Shown: positions 1-9,269 of the stretch, piece by piece
Layout: every line of letters starts with the position of its first letter
How positions within the stretch are numbered: position 1 is the stretch's first letter
Assembly: GCF_003501885.1 (NCBI RefSeq)
Contig: NZ_QWFA01000011.1
Location: forward strand, 1 to 53,811
Origin: Streptomyces globisporus
GTDB taxonomy: Bacteria; Actinomycetota; Actinomycetes; Streptomycetales; Streptomycetaceae
Direction: 5' to 3'
DNA length: 53,811 nucleotides
Notes under the pieces: generated by a model
Told to the model about the DNA's origin: nothing
Databases searched by the model: none
Seen by the model: only the letters and a program-made list of their open reading frames with translations
Translations under genes and position numbers: made by a program

Positions 1-2
1 GC

Positions 3-1892
3 TCACCCCCGGCCCTTCCCCGCCGCGACCACCGCGCCCGGGGCCCGCCCCAGCAGCGCCGTACGGTGCAGCTCACCGCCGACCGGTCCCGCGACGGCGA
101 CCTCCCGGGGCCCGTCGAGCAGCGCCTCGGCCACGGCGAGCCCCCAGCCGACGAACCGGGGGACGCGCGGGCCCAGGGCCTTCACCACGCCGAGCGCACC
201 CTCGGCGGCGGTGCGGTGGGCCTCGGACCCGGTGTACGCGGCGTACGAGAGCAGCGCCCCGGCGGCGGCCGTCCACCCGGACGGGGTGGCGCTGTCGGTC
301 GGGTCCTGGGGCCGCCGGATGAGCTGCTCGGCGTCATGGGCGGTGTCGTACAGCTGACCGCCCTCCCCGGTGAACTGCTCCAGCACGATGTCCAGCAGGA
401 ACCCGGCGAACTCCAGCCAGGCACCCTCCCCCGTCACCGCGGCCAGCGCGAGGAACCCCTCGGCGACATCGCCGTAGTCCTCCAGCACCCCGGCATTGTC
501 CCCGGCGCGCCCGTCCTTGGACGTACGGGTCAGCCGGGCCACCTCGCCCAGGTGCACCCGGACGAGCAGATCGGCGGCCTCGGTGGCCCGCTCCACGAGG
601 TCGGGCCGGTCGAAGAAGGCGCCCGTCTCGGCGAGGGCGGCGATGGCGAGCCCGTTCCAGGCGGCGACAACTTTGTCGTCCCGCCCCGGGTGCGGCCGCT
701 CGTCACGGGCGGCCAGCAGCCGGGCCCGTACGCCGGCGACGCGGGCAGCGTCCACGGGCCCGGTGTCACCCGGCAGCCGGAGCACGGAGGCGCCCTCCTC
801 GAAGGTCCCTTCCTCGGTCACCCCGAAACAAGCCGCGGCGAAGGCGGCATCGTCCTCCCCGAGCACCTCACGCAACTGCTCGGGCGTCCACACGTAGAAC
901 GCCCCCTCGACGTGCTTGCCCTCCGCGTCCTCGCTGTCGGCGTCCAGCGCGGAGGCGAACCCGCCCTCGGCGGTCCGCAGCTCCCGCACCATGAAGTCGG
1001 CGGTCTCCAGGGCGATCCGGCGCGCTTCGTCCGACCCGGTGGCCCGCCAGAGATGGGCGTACACCCGGCAGAGCAGGGCGTTGTCGTAGAGCATCTTCTC
1101 GAAGTGCGGGACGATCCACTCCCGGTCCACGGAGTACCGCGCGAACCCGCCGCCGAGCTGGTCGTAGATCCCGCCGCGGGCCATCGCCGTACAGGTGTCG
1201 GCGGCCATCTGGAGGGCTCCCTCGGCCCCGGTCCGGGCGTAATGCCGCAGCAGGAACTCCACGACCATGGCCGGCGGGAACTTGGGCGCGCCCCCGAACC
1301 CGCCGTGCTGCTCGTCGTACTCCCGGGTCAGCCCGAGCAGGGCCTGCGCCACCTCGGACTCCCCCGGCACCCCGTCCCCACCGTGGACCAGCGACCGCCC
1401 CGCCAGATCGGCCACGATCCGCCCGGCCACCTCGGCGACCTCGTCCCTCCGGTCGGTCCAGGCGGTCGTGACCCCTTCCAGGACCTGCTGGAAGGAGGGC
1501 GAGCCGTGCCGGGGCTCGGGCGGGAAGTAGGTCCCGAAGTAGAACGGTTCGGCGTCCGGCGTGAGGAAAACGGTCATCGGCCACCCGCCGTGCCCGGTGG
1601 CCGCCTGAACGGCCTCCATGTACACGGCGTCGACATCGGGCCGCTCCTCCCGGTCGACCTTCACGGGCACGAAGTGCGCGTTGAGGTAGGCGGCGGTGTC
1701 GTCGTCCTCGAAGGACTCGTGCGCCATGACGTGGCACCAGTGGCAGCTGGCGTACCCGACGCTGAGCAGCACGGGCACATCCCGCTTCCTGGCCTCCTCG
1801 AACGCCTCGGGCGACCAGGGCCACCAGTCGACGGGGTTGTCGGCGTGCTGGAGGAGGTACGGGGAGGTGGTCTGCGCAAGTCGGTTGGCCAT
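3..1892 (-). CDS. Thioredoxin-domain protein, YyaL/SSP411 (DUF255) family
   Basis: 629 residues. The N-terminal ~170 residues are a thioredoxin-like fold: [24 protein letters not shown] opening is not needed to see it, since the family hallmark [13 protein letters not shown] (residues 11-23) and a redox CHWC motif (C50, C53) are present. The rest resembles the six-hairpin glycosidase-like all-helical domain typical of this family, ending in a basic tail. The start is the ATG at 1892, because the conserved N-terminus begins exactly there; an upstream in-frame extension to 2120 is low-complexity and rejected. The family is conserved from bacteria to man (spermatogenesis-associated protein 20) but its substrate is not established. 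The gene stands alone and is divergent from the next one; its stop lies 3 bases inside the window. Confidence 0.9.
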   Translation of the reverse strand: MANRLAQTTSPYLLQHADNPVDWWPWSPEAFEEARKRDVPVLLSVGYASCHWCHVMAHESFEDDDTAAYLNAHFVPVKVDREERPDVDAVYMEAVQAATGHGGWPMTVFLTPDAEPFYFGTYFPPEPRHGSPSFQQVLEGVTTAWTDRRDEVAEVAGRIVADLAGRSLVHGGDGVPGESEVAQALLGLTREYDEQHGGFGGAPKFPPAMVVEFLLRHYARTGAEGALQMAADTCTAMARGGIYDQLGGGFARYSVDREWIVPHFEKMLYDNALLCRVYAHLWRATGSDEARRIALETADFMVRELRTAEGGFASALDADSEDAEGKHVEGAFYVWTPEQLREVLGEDDAAFAAACFGVTEEGTFEEGASVLRLPGDTGPVDAARVAGVRARLLAARDERPHPGRDDKVVAAWNGLAIAALAETGAFFDRPDLVERATEAADLLVRVHLGEVARLTRTSKDGRAGDNAGVLEDYGDVAEGFLALAAVTGEGAWLEFAGFLLDIVLEQFTGEGGQLYDTAHDAEQLIRRPQDPTDSATPSGWTAAAGALLSYAAYTGSEAHRTAAEGALGVVKALGPRVPRFVGWGLAVAEALLDGPREVAVAGPVGGELHRTALLGRAPGAVVAAGKGRG

Positions 1893-2143
1893 ACACCCCA
1901 TCCTCGCGCACCCTCCCCAACGACGCGGCTGCGCCACGGGGCGGGGTGGGAAACAGGGAGGCGGGGGCTGGTCCATCGTCCCGCACCGGGGCCGGCAGCC
2001 GACCGCCACGTGCGGCGGAGGAACGCGCAGGTGGACCAGGGTGGGCGGGCGATGGGCCCGGACACGTGTGGTGCTACCGTTCCGGCACCCCGGCCCCACA
2101 CGGACTCCTGCGCTGCTCACCTCGGACGAAAGGGCACAGGACG

Positions 2144-3283
2144 ATGACCGTGCCGCCGCCTTCTTCCCCCATGCCTCCTGGGCCTTGTTCGTACCCTGAG
2201 GTGGGCCCGAACGGTCCAGGGGATGCCGGGGCCTCGCAGCCTCCGCTCAGCGGCCTCGCCGTCGCCTCACTCGTACTGTCGTCGCTCGTCTGCCTCGCAC
2301 CGCTGGGGCTGGTCCTCGGCGTCGTCGCACTGGTACGGATCCCCCGCGGCGGCCGGCGCGGCAAGGGGCTCGCGATCGCCGGGACGGCCGTGGGCGGGAC
2401 CGTGGTGGCCCTGAGCGTGCTGCTGCTGGTCGTCGGTGGGGCGCGGCTGGACGCCTGGGCGGAGGAGGGCGGGAGCCTCCTCGGCCCCCGGAACCCGAGA
2501 ACGGGGACGCTGTTCGACCTCAAGGCCGGGGACTGCTTCGTACCGGCGGGTGGGCTGTTCTCCACCCGGGAGGGCGAGGACGAGCGGATGACGGACCCGT
2601 CGGCCGAGATCGTGCCGTGCAACGGCCCGCATCCGGCCCAGGTCTACGGAACATTCCGGCTGAAGGGCGACCACGCCATCTCCGACCCCGCGGCCATCGC
2701 CGCGCAGGCCTTCGAAGGATGCGTCCCACTGCTCCACGACTTCGCACCGGACACCTGGACCCTGCCGGACGTCGAATTTTCCTTCTACTACCCGGAGTCG
2801 GTCAGCGGGACCGGCGGGGACCGCACCGTGCGGTGCTGGCTGGGCGCGGAGGCCGGTCTGCCGGAGGCTTCGTTGCGGCAGGACCCCGGCGCCTGGGACA
2901 CCGGTCAACTGGCGTACCTGAAGGCGATGCGGCCCTCGGCCGAAGCCTGGTCCAGTGCCCCCGGCGACGAGGTGGACACCGACCTCGCCGCGGCCACCGC
3001 GTGGGCCGGCCGGATGGCGCGGGGCGAGGCGGAGTCGGCGAAGCTGCTTCGCTCGGTCGACGGCCTCCCGGCACGGGCACACAGCCAGGTCGTCGCGCTC
3101 GCGAACCGGCTCGACGCCCTGTCCGGCGTCCACCGGTCCGCGTCGAGGGCCCCCACCCTGGCGGAGTTCGACAAGCGCTGGAAGAACGACGGCGACGAGG
3201 ACGCGTCCGGGGAGGAGTGGGAGGTCCGGCTCGTCCTGGGGCTGCCGGTGGAGGACGAGGCCGGTGGGGAGCGGCAGGGGTGA
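2144..3283 (+). CDS. DUF4190 membrane protein with septum-formation-like extracytoplasmic domain
   Basis: 379 residues. After a Pro-rich N-terminus, residues ~36-65 and ~75-99 form two hydrophobic segments separated by a basic loop ([11 protein letters not shown]), the usual DUF4190 arrangement. The outer part (from ~120) contains LKAGDCF and a [12 protein letters not shown] stretch, the cysteine-containing pattern of the actinobacterial Septum_form family. The topology suggests a two-TM anchor with an exported C-terminal domain. ATG at 2144 follows ACAGGACG; a longer in-frame extension upstream runs through the divergent promoter region and was not used. Function is unknown; the septum name is only a family label. 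Confidence 0.85.
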   Translation: MTVPPPSSPMPPGPCSYPEVGPNGPGDAGASQPPLSGLAVASLVLSSLVCLAPLGLVLGVVALVRIPRGGRRGKGLAIAGTAVGGTVVALSVLLLVVGGARLDAWAEEGGSLLGPRNPRTGTLFDLKAGDCFVPAGGLFSTREGEDERMTDPSAEIVPCNGPHPAQVYGTFRLKGDHAISDPAAIAAQAFEGCVPLLHDFAPDTWTLPDVEFSFYYPESVSGTGGDRTVRCWLGAEAGLPEASLRQDPGAWDTGQLAYLKAMRPSAEAWSSAPGDEVDTDLAAATAWAGRMARGEAESAKLLRSVDGLPARAHSQVVALANRLDALSGVHRSASRAPTLAEFDKRWKNDGDEDASGEEWEVRLVLGLPVEDEAGGERQG

Positions 3284-3437
3284 GCGGGCCGGAGCACGCC
3301 TCGACCCTCCCTTGCCCTGCGCCCCTCGCGCCGAAGCGCGCTACGCAGGACACTTGACCCCGACGCTTGGTATCCGACGCTTGATCCGGCGCTCCGGAAC
3401 CCGAGGTCCGGAGCGCAGCTCTCGGAGGGGGACACAT

Positions 3438-6400
3438 ATGCGGGACAGCCATCGGGCGGAAGCCGAGAGGCTGTTGGTGCGGGCCGTGGAGGAAGAGGCG
3501 CGGCGCAGCGGCGGGCGGTCCGATGCCGGGGCGCTGATGTCGCGGGCGCGGGCCGCGCTCGACACCATGGCCGCCAGCGCGGGCGAGGAGTACGCCGCGT
3601 ACACGCAGGCGCTGGACTCGGCGGCGGCGGGCGACCGGCCGCTGGCGGAGCGCTTCAGCAGAGCGACGCTCGGAACGCCCCTGCTGGTGACGGGAGTTGC
3701 CGCGGCCGCCGCGTTCGGCGCGGATCTGGCGCTCGGCGCGAACACCGGCCTGGCGTTCGGCGCGGGCGCGGCCGTCGCGGTGGCCGGCACGGCGACGACC
3801 GTGGCGAAGGTGACCGCCTCGCACTGGCCCGCCGCGCACCGCCGGGCCGCGGCGGCCGGACAGCCGGGCGGGGCCGAGCAGTTGCGGCTCCAGTGGCTGA
3901 CGGCCCTGGAGGTACGGGGCATCCGCCCGTATCTGGACCAGCAGCGGATGCTCAACCCCGCCAAGCGCACCCCGAAGAAGCAGACCGCCCCGGTGGTCAA
4001 GCAGTTGCGCGGCGGCGACCGCAGCGCGGCGGCCCGCACCCGGGTGGTGCTGGAGCAGTCGTTCGGCCATCTCCCGCAGGCCGACGGGCCGTTCAGCGGG
4101 CGGCGGACCGAGCTGGCGCAGATCGCCCGGTGGGTGCACGCGGCCCGCGCCTCCACGCAGACCCGGCCGACCGTGGTCGTGCTGCACGGCGCCCCGGGGT
4201 CGGGGCGGACCGCGCTCGCGGTGCGGGCGGCCCACACGCTCAAGGACCAGTTCCGGGGGGCGTGTGTGGTCGATCTGCGCGGCCAGGTCGCCGGGGAGAA
4301 CCCGCTGCCGACCCGGGACGCACTGCTCCATCTGCTGAACCGACTGGGCGCGCCGCGCGAGCAACTGCTGTTCCGGGAGGGCTCGTCGGCGGAGCAGCAG
4401 GTGCGGCGGCTCTCCGAGCTGTACCACCAGCACCTGACGGGGACGCCGGTCACCATCGTGCTCGACGACGCGACGGACGCCGGTCAGGTGCGCACCCTGG
4501 TGCCGGAGCGCTCGGACAGCCTGGTGATCGTCACCGCCCGGGAGCCGCTGGAGCTGTCCGAGGACCTGGCGGCCTGGGTGCACCACCTGCCGGTCGGCGC
4601 GCTGGACGCGGCGGGCGCGGAGGAGCTGCTGCGGGAGATCGCCGGGGAAGAGGAGGCCGGACCGTACGACTACCCGTCGACGGACGCGATCGTGGAGCTG
4701 TGCGGCGGGCTGCCGCTGGCGCTGCGGGTGGCCGGTTCCGCGCTCGGGGCCCGTAGCCGCCACACGCTGGCGGAGGACCTGGGAGCCTACGGGCCGGTGG
4801 ACCCGGTCGAGCGGGCGCTGTGGCTGCGCTACACCGACCAGGGCGATCAGGCCCGCCAGCTGCTGCGGCGGCTCGCGCTGGCGGGCCGGGCGAGCCTCGG
4901 CGCTGCGGCGGCCGCCGCGCTGCTGGCGGCGGACGAGCAGGAGGCGGACCGGCTGCTCACCGTGCTGGCGCGGGCCGGGCTGCTCACCCGTGTACGGGGT
5001 TCGCGCTACCGGCTGCACGACCTGGTGCGGGCCTTCGCGCTGGCCCGGCTGCTGGACGAGGAGGAGCCGGCCGAGCGGACGGCCGCCCAGGAGCGGCTGC
5101 TGACGAACTACGCGGAGCTGGCCGACGCGGTGATCCGGATGGTCGACGGGAAGATGTCGACCCGCGCCGGACAGTTCGGCTCGCACGGCTTCGGTTCGCT
5201 GGACTCGGCGCTGCGCTGGCTGGACGACGAGTCGAGCTTCATCACCTCCGCGCTGCGGCACGCGGAAGGCGTCGACCAGGCCACGGTGCTGCATCTGCTG
5301 GGCGCCCTGTGCGACTACTGCCTGCTGCGCGGCGACCTGTACCGGCTCGGCGAGATCAGCGAGCTGACCCAGGCCGTGGACCAGGGGCTGCTGGAGCGCT
5401 CGGTGCAGTGGCGTACGGGCATCGCGGCCCGGCAGCTCGGCGAGCTGGACAAGGCTCGCACCACCCTGTCCTCCGTCGTCGGCCTCTACCACGAGGCGCA
5501 GAACGACGCGGGCGAGGCGCTGGCGCTGTGCTCGCTCGGCATCACCCTGCACCACCAGGGCAATCTGACCGAGGCCGCGGCCCGGCTCGGCGAGGCGCTG
5601 GACCTCCAGTCGTCCGAGGCGCAGGCCGAGGACCGGGCCTGGACCCTGCACGCGCTGGCAGCCGTGGAGCGCGACCGGGGCGACCTGCCGAGGGCGCTGG
5701 CGCTGCTGGCCGACGCGCTGCGGCTGCACCGGGAGGGCGAGTCGCTGCACGGCGAGGCGTGGACGCAGTTCCAGCTGGGCCAGGTGCGGCTGCGCACCGG
5801 CGAGGTGGCGGCGGCCGAGGAGGCGCTGAGCACCGCCCTGGAGCTGTACGGGCGCACCCGCGACGGGCGCGGTGAGGCGTGGGCGATCACCCAGCTGGCC
5901 CGGGCCCGGCTGCTGGACGAGGACCCGGCCGCCGCGCTGGAGCAGCTGCGGGACGCCCTGGCCCGGCACCGGGACAACGAGGACGCGCGCGGTGAGGCGT
6001 GGACCCTGTACTACCTCGGTCAGGCGCTGGAGGAGGACGGCGACACCGATCAGGCGGTACGGGAGCTGGAGCGGGCCCGCACGATGTTCTCCCGGATGCG
6101 GGACGTGTACGGGCTCGCGTGCGCCCGGCACCACTCGGGCCGGGTGACCCGGGACCAGCGGGCCGCGCAGACGGGCAACCTCCGCAATTCGGGGTTCGCC
6201 CGGCAGCTGCTGATGGACGCCCGGGCCGATTTCCGGCGGATCAAGGTGCCGTACGGCGAGGCGTGGGCGTGCGTGGAGCTGGCGTTGATCGACGCGGGCA
6301 ACGGGCGGGCCCCGCAGGCGCTGGAGCTGTGCGGTCAGGCGGCGGAGCTGTTCGCCTCGTACGGGGACGCGCGGGGCGGCGACTGGGCCCGCTTCCTGCG

Positions 6401-6659
6401 CTGCACGCTGCTGCCGTACGCCTCGCCCGGGGGCAGCGAGGTGGGCACGGTGGTCGCCCAGCAGGAGCTGGCCGAGCTGGCCGGAGCCCGGCATCCGGCA
6501 CGGGACGCCAAGCTGGAGCAGTCGGCGGCGGCGTTCGCGGTGGCGCTGGAGCGGGGCGTCGACCTGGAGGACGGCTGGCAGGCATGGCGGCTGGGGCTGA
6601 CCCCGACCCGCGGGGCCGGCCAGATCATGGGCGTGGCGGTGGAGCCGGCGAGGCCGTGA
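3438..6659 (+). CDS. STAND-type NB-ARC ATPase with TPR repeats and N-terminal membrane hairpin
   Basis: 1073 residues, preceded by a strong GGAGGGGG ribosome site. Residues ~1-70 are charged and helical; ~76-97 and ~103-122 are two Ala/Gly-rich hydrophobic segments (membrane hairpin). An NB-ARC-like module follows: P-loop GAPGSGRT (251-258), Walker B IVLDD (340-344), GLPLA (424-428) and a winged-helix region. From ~560 to ~1010 there are repeated TPR units with a recurring G-E-A-W core, e.g. around bases 5630-6270. The architecture resembles the ATPase-TPR part of AfsR-type proteins but has no OmpR/SARP DNA-binding domain. Such proteins act as ATP-switched sensors or scaffolds; ligand and output are unknown. 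Not obviously in an operon. Confidence 0.88.
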   Translation: MRDSHRAEAERLLVRAVEEEARRSGGRSDAGALMSRARAALDTMAASAGEEYAAYTQALDSAAAGDRPLAERFSRATLGTPLLVTGVAAAAAFGADLALGANTGLAFGAGAAVAVAGTATTVAKVTASHWPAAHRRAAAAGQPGGAEQLRLQWLTALEVRGIRPYLDQQRMLNPAKRTPKKQTAPVVKQLRGGDRSAAARTRVVLEQSFGHLPQADGPFSGRRTELAQIARWVHAARASTQTRPTVVVLHGAPGSGRTALAVRAAHTLKDQFRGACVVDLRGQVAGENPLPTRDALLHLLNRLGAPREQLLFREGSSAEQQVRRLSELYHQHLTGTPVTIVLDDATDAGQVRTLVPERSDSLVIVTAREPLELSEDLAAWVHHLPVGALDAAGAEELLREIAGEEEAGPYDYPSTDAIVELCGGLPLALRVAGSALGARSRHTLAEDLGAYGPVDPVERALWLRYTDQGDQARQLLRRLALAGRASLGAAAAAALLAADEQEADRLLTVLARAGLLTRVRGSRYRLHDLVRAFALARLLDEEEPAERTAAQERLLTNYAELADAVIRMVDGKMSTRAGQFGSHGFGSLDSALRWLDDESSFITSALRHAEGVDQATVLHLLGALCDYCLLRGDLYRLGEISELTQAVDQGLLERSVQWRTGIAARQLGELDKARTTLSSVVGLYHEAQNDAGEALALCSLGITLHHQGNLTEAAARLGEALDLQSSEAQAEDRAWTLHALAAVERDRGDLPRALALLADALRLHREGESLHGEAWTQFQLGQVRLRTGEVAAAEEALSTALELYGRTRDGRGEAWAITQLARARLLDEDPAAALEQLRDALARHRDNEDARGEAWTLYYLGQALEEDGDTDQAVRELERARTMFSRMRDVYGLACARHHSGRVTRDQRAAQTGNLRNSGFARQLLMDARADFRRIKVPYGEAWACVELALIDAGNGRAPQALELCGQAAELFASYGDARGGDWARFLRCTLLPYASPGGSEVGTVVAQQELAELAGARHPARDAKLEQSAAAFAVALERGVDLEDGWQAWRLGLTPTRGAGQIMGVAVEPARP

Positions 6660-6675
6660 GCGGGTGAGCGGCGCG

Positions 6676-6720
6676 AACGGGAACGAGGCGTCCGGCAACC
6701 CGCCGGACGCCCTTCCCGTT
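6676..6720. terminator. Bidirectional hairpin between convergent genes
   Basis: Arms AACGGGAA + GGCGTCCGGC (6676-6696) pair with GCCGGACGCC + TTCCCGTT (6702-6720) with small bulges. It lies between the stop of the STAND ATPase and the stop of the small membrane protein, so it can serve both. Confidence 0.75.
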
Positions 6721-6760
6721 TCCGTACGCGCGAGATCGGCTCCGTACGCGCGAACTCGGC
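6721..6760. repeat. Two tandem copies of a 20-bp unit
   Basis: Units 6721-6740 and 6741-6760 (TCCGTACGCGCGAGATCGGC type) match at 18 of 20 positions. They sit right after the terminator hairpin and before the stop of the small membrane protein gene. No function is apparent. Confidence 0.7.
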
Positions 6761-6763
6761 GCG

Positions 6764-7018
6764 CTACTTGCCGGGCGAGGCCGCCTTGCCCTGGTCGCCG
6801 ACGGGCTCGGCCGCCGCCGCGTCCGGGTCGGGGGCCTCCTCGAAGTTCACCCGGCCCATGTGGCGGTTCATCGACTTCATCAGGGCCCACACGCCGACGG
6901 CGAGCGCGGCGAAGACGAGGAAGCCGAGGACGCCGGGGGTGACCTTGTTCTTGTCGAGCTCTTCGGCGGCGAGCGGGACGAGGTGCGTCAGTGCCTGGGT
7001 CGCGTACATATCAGGCAT
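6764..7018 (-). CDS. Small single-pass membrane protein overlapping mca
   Basis: 84 residues: a short N-terminus, one transmembrane segment at about residues 30-48 (VLGFLVFAALAVGVWALM), then a charged cytoplasmic-type tail. The ATG at 7018 overlaps the mca stop by 8 bases, indicating translational coupling; a second in-frame ATG at 7009 is the alternative start. I recall an equivalent small ORF after mca in other streptomycetes, so a role linked to mycothiol conjugate handling is possible, but nothing in the protein shows it. Confidence 0.75.
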   Translation of the reverse strand: MPDMYATQALTHLVPLAAEELDKNKVTPGVLGFLVFAALAVGVWALMKSMNRHMGRVNFEEAPDPDAAAAEPVGDQGKAASPGK

Positions 7019-7910
7019 TGTCGCGGATGCCCGCGAAGAGGTCGCTCTCGGGGAGGGAGGTATCGACCAGAGACTTCGCCAGCTCGTACTCCTCGGTCGG
7101 CCAGACCTCGCGCTGGACGTCCATCGGGACCCGGAACCAGCCGCCCTCGGGATCGATCTGCGTGGCGTGGGCGATCAGCGCCTTGTCGCGGATCTCGAAG
7201 AACTCGTCGCAGGGGATGTGCGTGGTCAGGGTGCGCTCGACGCGCTCGAACTCCTTCCACCGCTCCAGCCACTCCCCGTACGGGGACTCCATGCCACGGG
7301 CGAGGAGCGCCTCGTGCAGGGCGACGGTGCGCGGCCGGTTGAAGCCCTGGTTGTAGTAGAGCTTCCGCGGCGTCCAGACCGGGCCGAACTCGTCCTCGGG
7401 GAAGCGCTCCGCGTCGGCCGCACCGTCGAACGCGATCATCGAGATCGTGTGCGTCATGATGTGGTCGGGGTGCGGGTAGCCGCCGTTCTCGTCGTACGTG
7501 GTGATGACCTGCGGCCGGAACGCGCGGATCTTCGCCACCAAGCGCCCCGCCGCGAGCTCCGGGTCCTCCAGGGCGAAGCAGCCCTCGGGCAGCGGCGGCA
7601 GCGGGTCGCCCTCGGGCAGCCCCGAGTCGACGAAGCCGAGCCACTCCTGTTGGACGCCCAGGATCTCCCGGGCCTCGTCCATCTCCTTCTTGCGGACCTC
7701 GTGGATGTTCTTCTCGATGTACGCGTCGCCCTGGAGCTTCGGGTTGAGGATGGAGCCGCGCTCGCCCCCCGTGCAGGTCACGACCAGCACGTCCACCCCC
7801 TCGGACACGTACTTGGCCATGGTGGCCGCGCCCTTGCTCGACTCGTCGTCGGGGTGGGCGTGAACGGCCATCAGTCGCAGCTGCTCAGTCAAAGCTCGAT
7901 CCTCAGTCAT
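7011..7910 (-). CDS. mca: Mycothiol S-conjugate amidase
   Basis: 299 residues. The protein hydrolyses mycothiol S-conjugates to release a mercapturic acid and GlcN-inositol, detoxifying electrophiles and antibiotics in the cytoplasm of actinobacteria. The zinc-site motif HPDDE (H19, D22) opens the GlcNAc-PI deacetylase fold, and GGYPHPDH (143-150) supplies further ligands. Length fits Mca (~290) and the sequence YDENGGYPHPDH is Mca-like rather than MshB-like. The start is the ATG at 7910, just before MAVHAHPDDE; its SD (GAGCGA) is weak. A 20-bp tandem duplication lies over the start region (7908-7947). Confidence 0.95.
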   Translation of the reverse strand: MTEDRALTEQLRLMAVHAHPDDESSKGAATMAKYVSEGVDVLVVTCTGGERGSILNPKLQGDAYIEKNIHEVRKKEMDEAREILGVQQEWLGFVDSGLPEGDPLPPLPEGCFALEDPELAAGRLVAKIRAFRPQVITTYDENGGYPHPDHIMTHTISMIAFDGAADAERFPEDEFGPVWTPRKLYYNQGFNRPRTVALHEALLARGMESPYGEWLERWKEFERVERTLTTHIPCDEFFEIRDKALIAHATQIDPEGGWFRVPMDVQREVWPTEEYELAKSLVDTSLPESDLFAGIRDNA

Positions 7911-7947
7911 TGGTCGCTCTGGTCGATCATCGGTCGCTCTGGTCCAT
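7908..7947. repeat. 20-bp tandem duplication across the mca start
   Basis: CATTGGTCGCTCTGGTCGAT (7908-7927) is followed directly by a copy with 18/20 identity (7928-7947). The first copy contains the mca start codon (minus strand) and the duplication creates a second ATG 20 bases upstream, out of frame. Confidence 0.8.
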
Positions 7948-8049
7948 CCGGTCGGTGTGGGGCGCGATCGGGTGACGGGGGTGCGGCTTCTATAGTGACT
8001 GAACGAGGGGCCGGAAAATTCCTCGATGCCCGGTCCGGAGGGAACGATC

Positions 8050-8466
8050 ATGACGACGGTTCGCGAGGCTGCGCCCGAGGGGCGGTACGGCCGGACCGAG
8101 GACCAGCGTGCGGACCGCAAGCTGAAGATCGTCGGATCGGTCCTGGGCGTCGCCCTGCTCGGTGTGATCGGGTGGATCGGCTACGACTACGTGGGCAACC
8201 AGGGCATCAGCGGCGAGATGATCAAGTTCAAGGTCGTCTCCGACACCCGGGCCGACGTCCACCTGGAGGTCCGCAAGGACCGCGAGGGCCACGGCTACTG
8301 CGTGGTGCGGGCGCTCAGCGAGGACGGCTCCGAGGTGGGCCGCAAGGAGGTCCGGTTCGACCGGGCCGAGGACCGGATCGACGAGGTCGTGACCGTGGTG
8401 ACCCGGTCCCGGGCGACCGCGGTCGAGCCGATGGGCTGCACGGCCGACGACGGCCCGCGCGGCTGA
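8050..8466 (+). CDS. DUF4307 membrane protein
   Basis: 138 residues with a charged N-terminus, one transmembrane helix at about residues 29-50 (IVGSVLGVALLGVIGWIGYD) and an extracytoplasmic beta-rich domain containing a conserved GYCVVRAL stretch. This is the standard DUF4307 layout of actinobacteria, where the gene habitually neighbours mca. The ATG at 8050 has GGAGGGAAC just upstream; the gene is divergent from mca, and a -10-like TATAGT is at 7991-7996. Function unknown. Confidence 0.88.
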   Translation: MTTVREAAPEGRYGRTEDQRADRKLKIVGSVLGVALLGVIGWIGYDYVGNQGISGEMIKFKVVSDTRADVHLEVRKDREGHGYCVVRALSEDGSEVGRKEVRFDRAEDRIDEVVTVVTRSRATAVEPMGCTADDGPRG

Positions 8467-8631
8467 TCCGGGCACACCGGCTCCGACCTGCGACGATACG
8501 GGGCGCGGCGGGCGGTCCTGGCGTGTGACGGTTTACCTTCTCCCCCTTTTCCTGCGGAATTGTTAGGCTCGTGGTTTCGCCCACTCGCAGAGGCACATGC
8601 TTCTGGGTAGGGCGATGCTTTGTATTCCCGA

Positions 8632-8660
8632 CACTTCCCAGCATTCCCAGCACTTCCCAG
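8632..8660 (+). repeat. Short CCCAG repeats in the greA leader
   Basis: Three near-tandem CTTCCCAG/ATTCCCAG units precede the greA ribosome site. Each CCCAG can pair with CTGGG at 8603-8607, giving mutually exclusive hairpins in the leader RNA. This may be chance. Confidence 0.4.
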
Positions 8661-8678
8661 TACCGACGAGGAGCACCT

Positions 8679-9176
8679 GTGACCCAGACCAGCGAAAACG
8701 TCACCTGGCTCACGCAGGAGGCGTACAACCAGCTCAAGGCCGAGCTGGAGTACCTGTCTGGTCCCGCGCGCACGGAGATCGCCGTCAAGATCGCGGCGGC
8801 CCGTGAGGAGGGTGACCTCCGGGAGAACGGCGGGTACCACGCGGCCAAGGAGGAGCAGGGCAAGATGGAGCTCCGGGTCCGCCAGCTGACCCAGCTCCTG
8901 GAGCACGCGAAGGTCGGCGAGGCCCCGGCCGACGACGGCGTGGTCGAGCCCGGCATGGTCGTCACGATCGCCTTCGACGGCGACGAGGACGACACGCTGA
9001 CCTTCCTGCTCGCCTCCCGTGAGTACGCCAGCACGGAGATCGAGACGTACTCCCCGCAGTCCCCGCTCGGCCTCGGTGTGAACGGCAAGCGGACCGGCGA
9101 CGACGCGGACTACGAGCTGCCGAACGGCAGGACCGCCTCGGTGAAGATCCTGGCGGCGAAGCCCTACACGGGCTGA
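8679..9176 (+). CDS. greA: Transcription elongation factor GreA
   Basis: 165 residues, GTG start at 8679 with GAGGAG about 8 bases upstream. GreA enters the RNA polymerase secondary channel and stimulates transcript cleavage in backtracked complexes. The N-terminal coiled-coil hairpin carries the tip signature EGDLRENGGYHAAKEEQ with the invariant Asp and Glu, and the C-terminal FKBP-like domain ends with SVKILAAKPY. Length is normal (E. coli 158). Monocistronic: a 200-base leader precedes it and a strong terminator follows. Confidence 0.96.
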   Translation: MTQTSENVTWLTQEAYNQLKAELEYLSGPARTEIAVKIAAAREEGDLRENGGYHAAKEEQGKMELRVRQLTQLLEHAKVGEAPADDGVVEPGMVVTIAFDGDEDDTLTFLLASREYASTEIETYSPQSPLGLGVNGKRTGDDADYELPNGRTASVKILAAKPYTG

Positions 9177-9207
9177 CGTCCGGCCCGCCACGACGCATAC
9201 ACGACAC

Positions 9208-9244
9208 GGGAGCCCCGGCCTTCTTGATGAAGGCCGGGGCTCCC
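9208..9244. terminator. Strong terminator hairpin after greA
   Basis: A perfect 16-bp stem (9208-9223 with 9229-9244) closes a 5-base loop. It sits between the convergent greA and ABC-permease genes and can act in both directions. Confidence 0.9.
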
Positions 9245-9269
9245 GCGTCATGGGCCGGTCCTCGGTGGC

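Noticed and set aside
2802..6890. 1362-codon open frame on the minus strand
   Set aside because: It is antisense to the clear DUF4190 and STAND ATPase genes; its translation is Arg/Gly/Pro-rich with no domain, as usual for shadows in high-GC DNA.
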